Positions 12,421 to 25,700 of a stretch of 64,000 bases of DNA are shown here, in pieces. The notes beneath the pieces were generated by a model, which was not told the origin of the DNA, searched no databases, and saw only the letters and a program-made list of their open reading frames with translations. Source of the DNA: Lineus longissimus (lineage: Eukaryota > Nemertea > Pilidiophora > Heteronemertea > Lineidae); NCBI RefSeq assembly GCF_910592395.1, contig NC_088318.1, forward strand, positions 18,414,349 through 18,478,348. The letters run 5' to 3'. Every line of letters starts with the position of its first letter. Position 1 is the first letter of the stretch. Position numbers and translations under genes: made by a program.

Positions 12421-14784
12421 GGCAGATTCACCGGGAGTCGAACCCGTGACCAGCCGATCGACAGTCAAGCACTCTCAGCGCTGAACCGTTAAGGCTTTCA
12501 TGCTGTAATGGAGGTTTTATTCGCCTCTACATGCGATATGCAAAAGAGCGCGCCGCAATTGTGACAAGGTCGCGCAGGTGGCAGAGTGCTTATCCGAAAT
12601 AGATCCAAGTAATCGTATATTTCGATAGTTGAACCGAACTTATTCAACATATCGTTTCCATATACCTCAGTGATATAAAAGATTATGTCTGCAGTTGATT
12701 TAACGTTTAAATGGCCGTTTTTTTAAAGTTTTTAAAAATCGAGGTCAGCAGGGTCAGAGTCAATCAATAAATGGTTTTGAAAAACACTGGCAGGGTCAAA
12801 AGAAATAGTTGTTGGCGCCGATGATGTCAGCAATATAGCGGAGTTCCGCCCAACCCGTGAGATTAGCTCTCGTCACGTCATGAGCATATAGAACTGCAAG
12901 TGAACCGAGCTGAGTATGTTGCGGCTACCGCTCTCTCCATCATCACCGACGTTATGTACCGGTGCCGGTCGTGCGAGGTCATTTCAATGAAAAAGACGCA
13001 CGCCACTGCCGTACCGGTACCTGAGAAAACTTGCCGTCGCCGGCTGGACCAATAGGGAATATAAGAGGGTCTTCGACAATAGACGAAGGTCACAACCGGG
13101 TCAGAGACACTGGGGGAATGTCACAGCCAGGACTGAGACGATAGGGGAAAGTCACAACCAGGTCGGAGATACCAGAGGAATGTCACAGACAGCATAAGAC
13201 AACAGGAAAGTCACAACCAAGGGAATGCCACAGCCAGGACTGAGACAAAAGGGGGAAGTCACAACCAGGACAGAGACTGGGGAATGCCACAGCCAGCCTG
13301 GGCAGAGACATCAGGAGACGTTACAACAAGGTCTGGGACACGAAGGGAATGTCCTAGCCAGGACTGAGACAAGAGTGGGAAGTCACCACCATGTCGGAGA
13401 CACCAGGGGATGTCACAGTCAGAACTGAGATGGGGAATGTCACAACCAGAACCCATAAAACTTTAGAGCAAGCCTTTTAACGAGAGTATAAAGTTATCGA
13501 TATATTTATTTTGTATGTTGTCACATCAGACATTGTAAAAGTCAGGCGGGACATTATTGTGACGTGTTTGAACAAACATGTCAAAGGCAATGTTATTTAC
13601 CATAACATGGATAGACATGACACATCCAGTAGAGACATATCACGCCCAGCAGAGATGGCACATCGAACAGAGACATAGTACACTCTGTAGCTACATATCA
13701 CACTGCATTGACAAGGCACATCGAGTAGAAACATGGCACACCCTGCAGCATATGGCACACCCAGCAATAGTATATTATTAGAAACACGGCACACCCTGTA
13801 GAGAAATGATACATTCAGTAGAGACATGGTCCACCCTGTAAAAACATGGTCACTTTGTTGGGAGAGCGACATCCAAATCAGACAGAGTACGCCTAGTAAA
13901 GGGGCATGGACTTGGTACACTATGTAGCAACACTGCTATGGTGCGCTATGAAGGGGAGGGCACATCTAGAGGAGACATGGGGCACAATGTAGAACCTAAA
14001 ACACACTACGGATCAGAGCACGACCGGTGTAATGTTTTTGAGTGTTTCTATTTTTGAGTGTTTCCCCTCATTGTTTGGGAACGCCAAAAGATAGATTGAC
14101 AAGTTTTTCTGTGTTTCCCCCTATTGAAGATAGATTGACAAGTTTTTCTGTGTTTCCCCCTATTGAAAAGTCATGGTCTCTCTAGCTGCCTATTGTTTGG
14201 AAACACTGACACATGGGAAACAACCACAGATGTTACACCGGCACCGGCACATATCGTCGGTGATGATGGAGAGAGCGGTAGCCGCAACATATTCAGCTCG
14301 GTTCACCAGCAGTTCAATATGCTCATGACGTGCCGAGAGCTAATCTCACGGGTGGGGCGGAACTCCGCCATATTGCTGACATCATCGGCGCCAACAACTA
14401 TTTCTTTTGACCCTGCCAGTGTCTTTCAAAACCATTGATAGATTGACTCTGACCCTGCTGACCTCGATTTTTAAAAACTTTAAAAAACGGCCATTAAAAC
14501 GTTAAATCAACTGAAGACATAATATTTTATATCACTGAGGTAAATGGATACGATATGTTGAGAAAAATCTGTGCAACTATCGAAATATACGATTACTTGG
14601 ATCTATTTCGGACAATTACTCTGCCACCTGCGCGACCTTGTCACAATTGCGGCGCGCTCTTTTGCATATCGCATATGAGTGGCGAATAAAATCTCCATTA
14701 CAGCATGAAAGCCTTGACGGTTCAGCGCTGAGAGCGTTTGATTGTGGATCGGCTGGTCACGGGTTCGAATCCCGGTGAATCTGC
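12421..14784. repeat. Foldback unit 5, with 39 bp internal duplication
   Basis: A full unit. The link before the right arm carries a direct duplication of about 39 bp (agatagattgacaagttttt... at about 14089 and 14128), which accounts for most of the 2799 bp spacing to the next unit. It shares gagataccagagg with unit 6, so units 5 and 6 form another closely related pair. Confidence 0.88.
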
Positions 14785-15219
14785 TACAGACTTCTTCTCT
14801 TTTTTTTCTTCCTTATCTTGATATCTAATCATCCATGTACATATGTCAATTTTTCGTATTTTGGAAGCTACATTCGGGCAAAAATGTATTAGGGTCGGAC
14901 CATGACTTTTCCAATCAGAATTAGTCAAAGGGTATCCTGAGCTTCAGGCTTTTTATACTCCTTCGCGTCATATCGAGAGGCGGGGGATACTGAAAACAAC
15001 TGGTGCCTGGATGGTTAAAGAGGTACGCCGGTCCGTCATATCGAGAGGCGGGGGACACTGCAAACAACTGGTGCCTGGATGGTTAAAGAGGTACATCTAG
15101 TTCCTACTTCTAACTCCAATCGACAAAAATAGTCGAGTCACAACGCTCGAGCGCTATCTGTATACAATTAATGGGTGTGCAAGTTTTACAAGTGTACAAG
15201 AAGAAAAAAAAAGATTTAC

Positions 15220-16312
15220 GGCAGATTCACCGGGAGTCGAACCCGTGACCAGCCGATCGACAGTCAAGCACTCTCAGCGCTGAACCGTTAAGGCTTTCAT
15301 GCTGTAATGGAGATTTTATTCGCCTCTACATGCGATATGCAAAAGAGCGCGCCGCAATTGTGACAAGGTCGCGCAGGTGGCAGAGTGCTTATCCGAAATA
15401 GATCCAAGTAATCGTATATTTCGATAGTTGAACCGAACTTATTCAACATATCGTTTCCATATACCTCAGTGATATAAAAGATTATGTCTGCAGTTGATTT
15501 AACGTTTAAATTGCCGTTTTTTTAAAGTTTTTAAAAATCGAGGTCAGCAGGGTCAGAGTCAATCAATAAATGGTTTTGAAAGACACTGGCAGGGTCAAAA
15601 GAAATAGTTGTTGGCGCCGATGATGTCAGCAATATAGCGGAGTTCCGCCCAACCCGTGAGATTAGCTCTCGTCACGTCATGAGCATATAGAACTGCAAGT
15701 GAACCGAGCTGAGTATGTTGCGGCTACCGCTCTCTCCATCATCACCGACGTTATGTACCGGTGCCGGTCGTGCGAGGTCATTTCAATGAAAAAGACGCAC
15801 GCCACTGCCGTACCGGTACCTGAGAAAACTTGCCGTCGCCGGCTGGACCAATAGGGAATATAAGAGGGTCTTCGACAATAGACGAAGGTCACAACCGGGT
15901 CAGAGACACTGGGGGAATGTCACAGCCAGGACTGAGACGATAGGGGAAAGTCACAACCAGGTCGGAGATACCAGAGGAATGTCACAGACAGCATAAGACA
16001 ACAGGAAAGTCACAACCAAGGGAATGCCACAGCCAGGACTGAGACAAAAGGGGGAAGTCACAACCAGGACAGAGACTGGGGAATGTCACAGCCAGCCTGG
16101 GCAGAGACATCAGGAGACGTTACAACAAGGTCTGGGACACGAAGGGAATGTCCTAGCCAGGACTGAGACAAGAGTGGGAAGTCACCACCATGTCGGAGAC
16201 ACCAGGGGATGTCACAGTCAGAACTGAGATGGGGAATGTCACAACCAGAACCCATAAAACTTTAGAGCAAGCCTTTTAACGAGAGTATAAAGTTATCGAT
16301 ATATTTATTTTG
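15220..16312. repeat. Foldback unit 6, truncated
   Basis: The left arm and minisatellite A are intact. The unit then ends at about 16312, within the link after minisatellite A (atatatttatttt), and unrelated sequence follows. Minisatellite B and the right arm are missing. The break lies about 100 bp from the SIRT5 stop codon. Confidence 0.87.
16304..16309 (-). terminator. Candidate poly(A) signal for SIRT5 inside satellite sequence
   Basis: On the minus strand this reads AATAAA, 103 bp downstream of the SIRT5 stop. No AATAAA is visible in the unique sequence between the stop and the satellite edge. The hexamer belongs to the repeat unit itself. Confidence 0.4.
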
Positions 16313-16411
16313 AAGCATTTACATATGTACAGATAAATATGGCTGGCAATCATTGTTCTGAGGCAAGTTCATTTCCTAAATATTTGCAAAAATACAGAAA
16401 TTCTGTCAGCA

Positions 16412-18913
16412 CTAATCAGATGGTTCACTCTCATGTCGAGCCAAGGCTTCAGGAAGGGTCTGTGCTGATGGGCCTTTGAAATGAAACCTGAAAGAAGCAT
16501 TTCAATCTTATCAATCAAATTGGTGGAGGAAAGAAAGGATATCGACATTCGCGTTAGAGATAACCGCTCACTTGACCAGGCCTTGAAACTTGTGTCAAAA
16601 GAGCACAGCGGTTTTTGCTGAAAAAGGACACTATTGACAGCGTTGAGAAAAAGGTCACATTGCAAATATAAGTTAATGAAGCAAAAGTTGGCTTTGTGAA
16701 GGTAGGAATTTTAAGGGCGCCAAGGCCGTGAATGAGGGTATGAAGGCATTTGCCTCAACAATTCTGTTTGTGAATTGAGCTGATAAGATATTTCAAAATA
16801 GCAACCAACCCAAAAGCTTCTGTTGCGGCTGTCTCCTCCATATTGAATTCAGCAACAGGAACACCACGTCTTGCAACCGATGGTGCGTACATGGCAGCAG
16901 GATACACGACAGATGATGTGCCGATCTGAAGAGGGAATACAATTGAAGAATTACTGATATTTCTACACCCCATGATTGATGAAGACAAAGAGTTGCCAGA
17001 TCTTGCTGATCACCAATTATTTGAAGAACCACAACTGAATGAATTCAGTGGGGTACCAAATCAAAAAGAGATCGTATTTCAGCCAAACAGAAGGATATCT
17101 AGAGTAAGGCATCTCATCCTTGATCTTGCTTACCACAAGGCACAAATCACACTTGCTCAACTCCTCGTCCGTCTTCTCAAGGACCTCGTGATCAAGACCT
17201 TCCCCGAACCACACCACATGGGGACGTAACAAGCCGTTGCAGGCATCCTTCTTACACCGTGGCAGCTCCTCGGCAGGAATCATAGCATTCACAGCATCAG
17301 GATCTGGGGCCCCTTTGCCGTCTAACGCAGCACAAATCGGACTGTCATAGTTGAACTCTACATGGCGACACTTTATGCATCGGGTTTTGAACAAATTACC
17401 TGAAAATATGCCAAAGAGTTTGCTGAAATTAACGAGGAGCTTAAGTAGAGCTTTCAATTGGACATTAATGGGCCAATCTTTAATTTTAAAGATTCAAATT
17501 CAGAGCTGTCAACCAAATCTTAAAGTAATTGGTTGTTTCATCACCACTGGCAAACTGAGGTAAATGCAAGTCCCAATATGGATCCTTCCATCAGGATATC
17601 TCGCCGAAAGGATGTGCAGTAGCTCAATGCCCATACAAGTTGCCGCAGCAGACTGAAATAAGGCTGGTGCAAGGATCAATCCATATAAGTAAATCTGATA
17701 AATGACAATTGTTATTTTACCGTGTAATTCAATGATGTTTTCAGATCCACTTCGCTTGTGTAATTCATCAATGTTCTGCGTGATGACGACAACCCTTCGG
17801 CCCTGTTTTGCTAATCTTTTCTCGCACTCAGCTATAGCGACATGACCCTGGAAGTGACACAAATGGCTACATCTCGACCATCGAGCAGACAGGTTCATCA
17901 CCTGGTCTTTTCTAGATATTTTTCAAAATGTACATTGTAAAGAACTTCAAAATCACTGATATAAATTCTCACAACTTCTATTTAATAGGGACAAGGACAA
18001 CATTCTTCCTATTTGCAAAGATAGTAATCAGGTCTGAACATGGCTCCATCGAAAAATCAACATGTCAAAGAATGTAACTTACGGCATTGGGGAACTTTGA
18101 TTTCATGACCTCACGCCGGTAATGGTAGAATTCCCAGACCAATGACGGGTCCGCTTCAAAGGCCTCTGGTGTGGCAAGTCGCTTGAAAAGAGATGATATG
18201 ATCTGTATACAGTTTGTATTCAGCATTGTCAGTGCTGAAGTAAAGAAATTACATCAATGGTCATTTGGGGGGGGGGTCCCCTGGATAGGCCATATTTTGT
18301 GTCTGGCTATTTCTCATTCATATTTGGTGCACGAGTAGATGGACACAAAAAATATCAACCTGAACATTTCATCCAGAAATTTGACCAGTAGTTTGTGCTC
18401 CGGAGCCCTAGACAAATGTGGACAAAAGATTTACATAAGCACTTTAGTACCTGTGCTTGCCATTTCCTCCAGTAACCTCCAGCCCCCCTGAAGGTTGGCA
18501 CACCACTATCAGCACTGACTCCGGCACCAGACAGGCAGACGATATGCTTAGCTTTGCCAAAATGTTCTCGGAAAGCTGCCATGTCACTACTTGGTCTTTT
18601 TCCAGCCTGAAAATTGAGACATATTTATGACAAAATCCTAAATTAGGAACAAATTTTGAACCAAGTCCAAATATTTCCAAGTCCAAATATTTTTTCAGTG
18701 GCAGACCACTTTCAATTCAGAAGCTGAATAACTTGACAACTTTACATCCCAACATTCTATGGTTAAGACAAATCCACTCACCATGTTTAGCACAGTTCCT
18801 ACCAATGTACCTGTGGGCCCAACTAGTCTCTGAAAGTGAAAGACTTGTGACGTTCTACTGGCTAAAGGTGTACATGGGAGAAATCTCCTGAAGATCTGAT
18901 GAGTCACAGCCAT
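16412..18913 (-). CDS. SIRT5: Sirtuin-5, NAD-dependent protein deacylase, mitochondrial
   Basis: SIRT5 removes succinyl, malonyl and glutaryl groups from lysines in mitochondria, using NAD. Seven coding exons, in transcript order: 18782-18913, 18451-18606, 18083-18181, 17721-17847, 17134-17399, 16810-16925 and 16412-16487. All are bounded by GT/AG and in phase, giving 323 residues (the human protein has 310). The first about 44 residues are Arg-rich with no acidic residue, as expected of a mitochondrial presequence. Visible features are the NAD-binding motif [30 protein letters not shown] and the catalytic His171 (ELHG). The acyl-pocket pair Tyr115/Arg118 (FYHYRRE) is what separates SIRT5 from other sirtuins. 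Zinc ligands are Cys179/Cys182 plus the CKKDAC pair, followed by HVVWFGE and [11 protein letters not shown]. The 5' UTR exon continues to about 18968. It is head-to-head with FANCA. Confidence 0.95.
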
Positions 18914-18968
18914 ACACAGACACGTAGCACTTCCTGGTATCAATGTTGAAGACGCACAATGATAAGCC

Positions 18969-19738
18969 TGGAATAGAACAAAACTTACATGAGATAAGTT
19001 AAGATTAGAAGGAAGATAAACTCCTATGTAATACATTGCAAGTTCAGTTCAGGTGGATGTGCTCCTATTCATCAAAAACATGACAAACTGTGGCCCAAAT
19101 TGTTCTAAAAAAACATCCAAAATGCTATAAAAGGAGTAAATGATACTGTTTTCCACAACATATACAATGAGAGCCCCCCCCCCCAGTAAAAATCAATACT
19201 TTTGTCAGTGATGGCCTCCCATGCATTTTGAACTGCATGAATCTTTTCTTCAAAACACTTAGTCCACGAGAACTGTACTAATCTAAATCATGATACTGAC
19301 CTTGATTAACTAAACGTTCGCCTTTTCACAAGAATGTACAGATGACATCAAGGATTAGCCTGTAACTAAAGCGAAATCTTACTTTAATAGCTGCAAATTT
19401 TCTCTTCTAACTTTTTTTCATTCGTTGGTGTTGTCGGTTCTAGAAATGAAATTTTCCAACTTGGCCTTGTCGTGTCCATGTTATCACGGGGATGCGATTC
19501 TGGTCATTAATGATGTAATCTATAAAGAAGGAGTGACAAAAATCTATTAGAATATGTTCTTCGCTTTTCATCGCCCTTAATTTGGACTCTGACTGATGGA
19601 GGCACTTTAAAAAAACAAGCCGGGGAATTGTCGACAACTCATGAATGAACTGCTATCATTATCATTCATGAGTGGCTGTCGGCCTAACAGAGATGATATG
19701 CTCCTCATCTTTTATCTTTTATTGTGCGCTAAGCGATA
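18969..19738. promoter_or_regulatory. SIRT5/FANCA intergenic region, probable shared promoter
   Basis: This is the gap between the SIRT5 5' exon and the proposed FANCA start codon. It should hold the upstream SIRT5 non-coding exon and both promoters. No convincing TATA box or other defined element was seen, and the tract includes a poly-C run near 19177. Assignment rests on the divergent gene arrangement. Confidence 0.45.
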
Positions 19739-22700
19739 ATGAAGCGAACCTTTGATCAGTTGATCGGTTAGTTTAATGGTCCAAGACCTATTTTGACTCT
19801 AATCCCATTCATTTTGCAGCTTGTAGTTGTATGAATTAGAATCCTCGAACTGAGATGGTCATCTTAGTTAGTTATGTAATAAGGTTCTCCTCATCGAATG
19901 ATCGAATGATTAGAGCAAAGAAGTGGCAGTTAATAATTCTTCAGTCGGGCCCATCCCACCATACTAGCTAGGCTAATGGGCAAGTCCCTCTATTACTCGA
20001 GTTGCCATCCGATCGATCCAATAATGTTGCAGCAGTATGACAGACGGGCTAATCACCAAGTCATCCTTCATAAGTCATTGCCTTTGGAAAGGTCCTCATT
20101 GACCCAACATTGAATTGAGTGCCTGTTATTTGACTGCAGTCTATAGAATGACTCTTGCTGAGACTTTTGTTGACTCCTTTCAGGTTGTTCATCAGATGCT
20201 GGGGGATCTGAAAATGAATCTGTCAGGTTCAGCGGTGGTACCATCCGAGATGCTGTTTTTCAGCTAATAAACCATCACCAAGATAAAGATGCTTTGTTGC
20301 TAGAGGTAAGCTATATCCTGGAGTCTGGCACACAAAGAAAGATTCGATGCTCTATGGGAAGATAGCACAAGTTTGTTAGAAGCTGGCCAAAACCAAGCTA
20401 AGGATGTTGTTGGCTACATGTATTAGTATCATCTATTCTAAGATTGCTTAACTCCATACTGTGCTTTTTTCTTTCTTTTTTTACTGTGCTCAATATATCT
20501 TGTTGTCTAAACTTGTTATCAAAAAGCAGAATCTTGAATTTATGCATTGTAAACTCAAATTGTGAAATACACAGTTGTGGCAACCCAAAGCCCTGCAGGC
20601 AGCCTGCAATGATTCTCATTTTCAGCTTTCTTTCTCTTTTTGACTAGGCTGGTGATTTCCCCATCGACTCCACGGGCCGAAATGAAACAAAAGCTGGCAT
20701 CAAAGACTTGCATCCACATTACATGCACTCAGGTGAGTTAAAGCCAAAATAGAGCATAATCTTTATGATCACATCCAACGTAGATTAACATTATACACTA
20801 TCAAATTCTGGTGACAAATTTGTGAGATGATGCATCTGCATCTTCATCTTTTCAGTGGAAGGCTTCATTAAGATGTTAGAGGTTGAATCGCGTGGGCAGG
20901 AAGTGGCTACCACAGCAGCCATTGAGTGTGCCAAGAAGCTGAAGAGCCTCTCTGAGCAGAAGATAGAGGAAAGGAAGCGAAATGTAAATATTGGCTTGGC
21001 TCTATTGAAGAATCACTGACAACTTATAGATAAAGGTCATCACTACCAAACGGTTCTATGACTAACCCTTAACGAAACCCCTCCTTGCATCATTCCTCAG
21101 GGATTCGGCAATTAGTTGTTATTGTCTCCAGAAATGGATATCGGCCATTGCTCACGTGAAGCATTTGAGACTACTTCTTGTACATCTCCCCAGCTTATGA
21201 TTGTTGATGTTTGATGTCTCATCCTCTGTATTCCAGACTATGATCAATGTTGTCATTGAAGCCGTGAAATGCCTCAAGAAAGAAAACCGTTTCAACGATG
21301 GCATTTTCATAAACCAGTTATGTTCAGCTCATGTGAGTATATAATCAATTCTGTTCCATTTTTTGAGTGCCTGCTATAAGGAAGTGTTGCATTGAAAACA
21401 TGCAACAAAAACAGTGACCTATTGTTTCCTCATTGTTAATCCTTTTTCAAAAATGCTTTGCAAAAAAATGATATTAGAATATCAACCCTCAAGTTTTTGT
21501 CACAATCTCAAGTTTTTTGAGACAAAATCTCGGTTTGAAAAGGATTCATTCATTTCCTGATCTTCTTTCATCTTTCATCTTTAGGGTGGTATCAGTGCTG
21601 AATTGCTGTGGATCCTGAATAAGGAGTTCATTATGACCATAGACTCTTACATCAGCTGGTAGGTTTAAAATACACTTTACCTAAACTGTGAAGTGAAATT
21701 ACTCTCTTAGTATCTGTGAGGTAAAAACTTCTCAGAAACGAGTTTACTTTCCCTAGGTGAAGTGGCTCCAAGTATATCAAACCCGTGTTGCCACTTTGCA
21801 ATGTATGATATGCCAAGAAGCATTGAATCGTTCTCTGCCTCGGACAGTCTTGTGCTGCTGCCTCAGTTCACCTCCTTGACAGCTGCAGGGACTTCATGAA
21901 GCACTCCACGGATTCTTTTTATAAATCTTTTCAGTAATTTAGGCAAAGCTGTGATATTCGAAGCTCTACCCGGCAACATCATCAGTATGTGTAGATCTGC
22001 CTCTGAATCGGAGAGGAGGAGGGTGGATATCATTTCAGGTAATGCACCCTACGGATGAGACATATCCAAATTGTTTAGGATTTCTGTTGTTTCCCGTCCT
22101 GAAAGCTTTTAACTTTCAGCAGTAGAAATGATAAAAGTCCCACAGGATTTTGAAATTTGAAATTGTTTGATCCAGATCTGATGGCCTATCTGATTCGACA
22201 AGGTTATGCCCGAAGAAGCAGTGAGCTCGATCATGCTTCCAAGACTCTTAAGAGGGTAAGTATAGACCAGATTTGAGATTTTAGTCCCTGGCAAACTTCA
22301 TTGGGTGAATCGGTTGTAGTTGCCTGTCACTCAGACTTTGTGTGCCAGTGCCTATAAAAGTGCTAAGGTAGCCAGTAACACATGTGATATGTTTTATAGA
22401 AAGTAGTAATGGAATCACCATTAGAAGTAGAATTATTGTGCTTGTTGTTAGCTTTAGGGAGCATTGATGTTGAGCTACCATTAAAGTCAGCTGTCTTTTG
22501 TAAGGCTTCTACAGATTGTATGTCTTGAGAATGTTACATGTAGCTTTTCTGTCTATTTGAATTTTCAGGTCACTGTTGCTGTTCTTGACTCCATCCTGAA
22601 AGGTGAGATTCTAGCTTCGATGTTCTCCTATAATATTTTAGGAATAACTGGCGGCAGTTGAGTACCGGGTACTATCCATTTGTGAGGTGGGGATAAGATG

Positions 22701-25700
22701 TGTCTACATTTAAATCCTAAAAATTGCTGTTCAAACTTTGACCATTTTATCTTACTTTCTTCTCAGATACCCTGAAGAATGTCACAGAATTAGGCTTACC
22801 CCACCAGAACCCTTTCTATCTAGCCTTCAACCACGGTGGACTAGATTCTGAAACTATCAAGCGCTGCTGCACACATCTGCTTGCTGTCACCATGAGTTTA
22901 AATCCAGATCTGAAAGGTTAGTGATATCAGTTTATATTTCTGACTATTTTGAACTAAGGATATAAGGTATTCGCACGTTCATTGGATTGGCATTGGCAGC
23001 TGATACCTCTATGATTGAAACATATCAGGCAAGAAAAAAATCCCAACCAATTTCTCCAAATTGTTTTCAGTTTCTCAGGCACTCATCAAGCAGTCGACAT
23101 GGAAATATGTAAATACTCCACCGGGCCTGGCTCAGGTGTACAATCATCTGATGCTGCTGTTTGATTCAATGGAAGTCTTGAATATCATTAAGAGAGTTCT
23201 TGCTCGTCAGGAGGTCAACTGGGAAACGGTCCTGTCCTTTGCGGCTACGTTTCTCGTCTTGTTTCGTGATGCGAGTGATGTTTACAGAGGTATGTTGTCT
23301 TATAGCCTGGGGTTAAATCTAGAAGCCGGTAGGCTGTCAGGCGTCTTCTTGCTTTGAACAGGCTCCTAATTGATCATATAGACTTGGCTGAGTAAATTGA
23401 GTAATGTACGTCTTTTGGAACACAAGATGTAACACTGTAGTTCACTTGGTACATGGCAAACAAATTGGTCTTATCGAAAGCTTAGAAACCTCATGTCAAG
23501 TTGGCAGCAACACAGACTGAAACCTCTTGCATAATAACGGACTCAGTCTGACAAAGTGTTGTGTACGAGGTTGGATGGAAATGGTGTCTAGTCAAAAATC
23601 TTCATTAAAGTTGTAAGACATTGATGGACATCCATTTTCTTCTTTTAGGTCTGATCAGGAATCTTCTCCAGGAGGCCTTTGAGAACCTGGAAGTTGAGAA
23701 TTTGATCACAGGGTTCCTGCTTGCTAGGCAGGGATGTCTGGAGGGGCCGCATGTCTTTCCCTCATATCAGGAGTGGTTCCAGGTGAGCAGACGTTCACTC
23801 TATGCTCAGTGATAACCTTGGAAAAAACATCCACTCATTTTGAGTTGTAGTTTAAAGGTGGTCAATATTGAAAGCATGAGACGAATGAGAATGGCCGTGG
23901 CCACAATGAACTCCTTCACATATCTAGCTTATGAGTTTGCTTTATTTCTGATCTCCAGGACAGCTTCGGCAGCAGCACCTCACCAGCCAATAACAAGAAG
24001 GCATTCTCTTTACTGGTGAAGTTTCTCACGGACATTGTGCCATTTGAGTCGGCCAACATCCTTCGAGTCCATATCATGAAGCCGCCACTCATACCAGCCA
24101 AGTGCAATGATATGTACGCAGACTACACAATCTTGGCAAAGACGAGGCTATCGGATATGAATGTAAGTAACATTACCTTTCCATTTCCTCATTGAAAAAG
24201 TATTTCTTGTGACATTGCCATTGGCTAAAGTGTCAACTTTTAGCTCCATCTTCGCAGAGTTTGGTGAGACAACCAGTACCTCCAGTCTGGTATCAATTCC
24301 TTAAACCCTTGTCACTCAAGCTGAGCATTGTTCTGACTTCAATCAGATTTTCATTCCCATCTGAATCTTGTTTTAGGAACCCCTGGACCCACAAGTTGGA
24401 ATCTACACCAGCACAAAGATGGAGGGCAACGAGTTGGAAGACCAGATCAGTAATGATGTCAACAATGCCCTGGTGTCGTTCGAGCAGTCAGGAAAAGTTC
24501 CCACCATCATCATTGAGGCCAGCATTTTCCGAAAGCCATATTACATCAGGCGATTTCTGCCAGCGCTCATGAAGCCAAGACCTGTAAGTGGATTTGTGTA
24601 GCTGTTATTCACAATGTTGTTCGGTTCTTATGGTGTTACAATGACTTCATCTGGGACAAAATAGTTGTGAATATAACCTTCTTTGTATTGTTTCAGCTCC
24701 CAGATGACCCTGATATTCGAATGAAATTCATAACTGCTTTAAACCAGTGAGTAGATTTCTGTCAGCTAACTTTGAAAATTGGCTCCTCACAGCAAATAAT
24801 AAGGCTTTCTGTGACAATTACTGTTAGTTAGAGATCATGCTGCCTCAGTACACTGAATAGATAGACCAAGGTTATATGCAATTAATTGAACACAAAAACA
24901 TCGGTGTATCCTTGAGCGAGACATCTAGCCCTGCATAAGTTCTCTTCACCAAGGAGTACTGTGTGGTATCAGTCATGAGTTTTAGATGAAGCTCCAGTCT
25001 GATAAGTGGGGAATTGGTGAATGGAGTGGGGGTGGGAGTGAAACGAATTCAGTCCAATTGGTGAGGACCGAAGATGGATTTTACAAATGATTTTGTTCAG
25101 GTCAGGGAAAATTCCGACAGCCATGTTTAACGACTATCAAAGCAGCTGTAAGAGGGAGACTGTGCAACTGTTGGAAGGCCTTTTCGTGGATGATGAAGAT
25201 GTTATACTGCTGCCACCAGAAGATCAACTACAGGTAAGACTTGGTGATGAAAACGTCTTATATGATAATTTCTCTCTGTTGCAAGTTTATACCATGTGAC
25301 TTAAACCTTCAGCTACTAATCACCTTATTTGTTCCCTCTATCACGCCATTATATCTTTGAAGAAGTCCTGTGATGTTATGCAGAAAGCATACCCACTTCA
25401 TAATGTGTCTGTATGTGAGCAAAGATAACTCACTAAACACACGTCTGTGCCAGCAAGTTCCAAGCTTTCTGACTGGTCTGACCATCAAGAAGGGGAATTA
25501 GATCTATTTTCAATATCAAGAACTTTGTAGGAGGAAACTGGAGGTCCGAAAGTGATTGATTTTTTCCATTACAGGCTTTGCTGGACCAGTTCCTTGAGAA
25601 CATTTCAAAGGAATTGAATGACAAGGAAGGGGCAATGAAACTCACTGATACGAGTACTGGGAAGTTGTCCATGATCAAGGAAAGAGTGGACGATGTGCTT

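Larger units (their letters stand above)
1..16312. repeat. Tandem array of ~2.76 kb foldback-type satellite units
   Basis: A run of nearly identical units fills the first quarter of the window. Matching landmarks recur at 1074, 4595, 7356, 10117, 12878 and 15677, giving spacings of 3521, 2761, 2761, 2761 and 2799 bp. A unit consists of a left arm, minisatellite A, a short unique link, minisatellite B, a link, a right arm that is the inverted complement of the left, and a spacer of about 360 bp. The 3521 bp step contains an extra inverted arm, and the 2799 bp step contains a 39 bp internal duplication. Point differences between units are few, which suggests recent amplification or strong homogenisation. 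The left end is cut by the window. The right end breaks at about 16312, in mid-unit. The repeated frames inside it (68, 71, 65, 67 and 107 codons) follow the minisatellites and show no protein character. Confidence 0.93.

Noticed and set aside
188-16255. Repeated open frames of 65-107 codons in the array
   Set aside because: They follow the minisatellites on both strands at once, carry repeat-derived composition and have no domain-like sequence.
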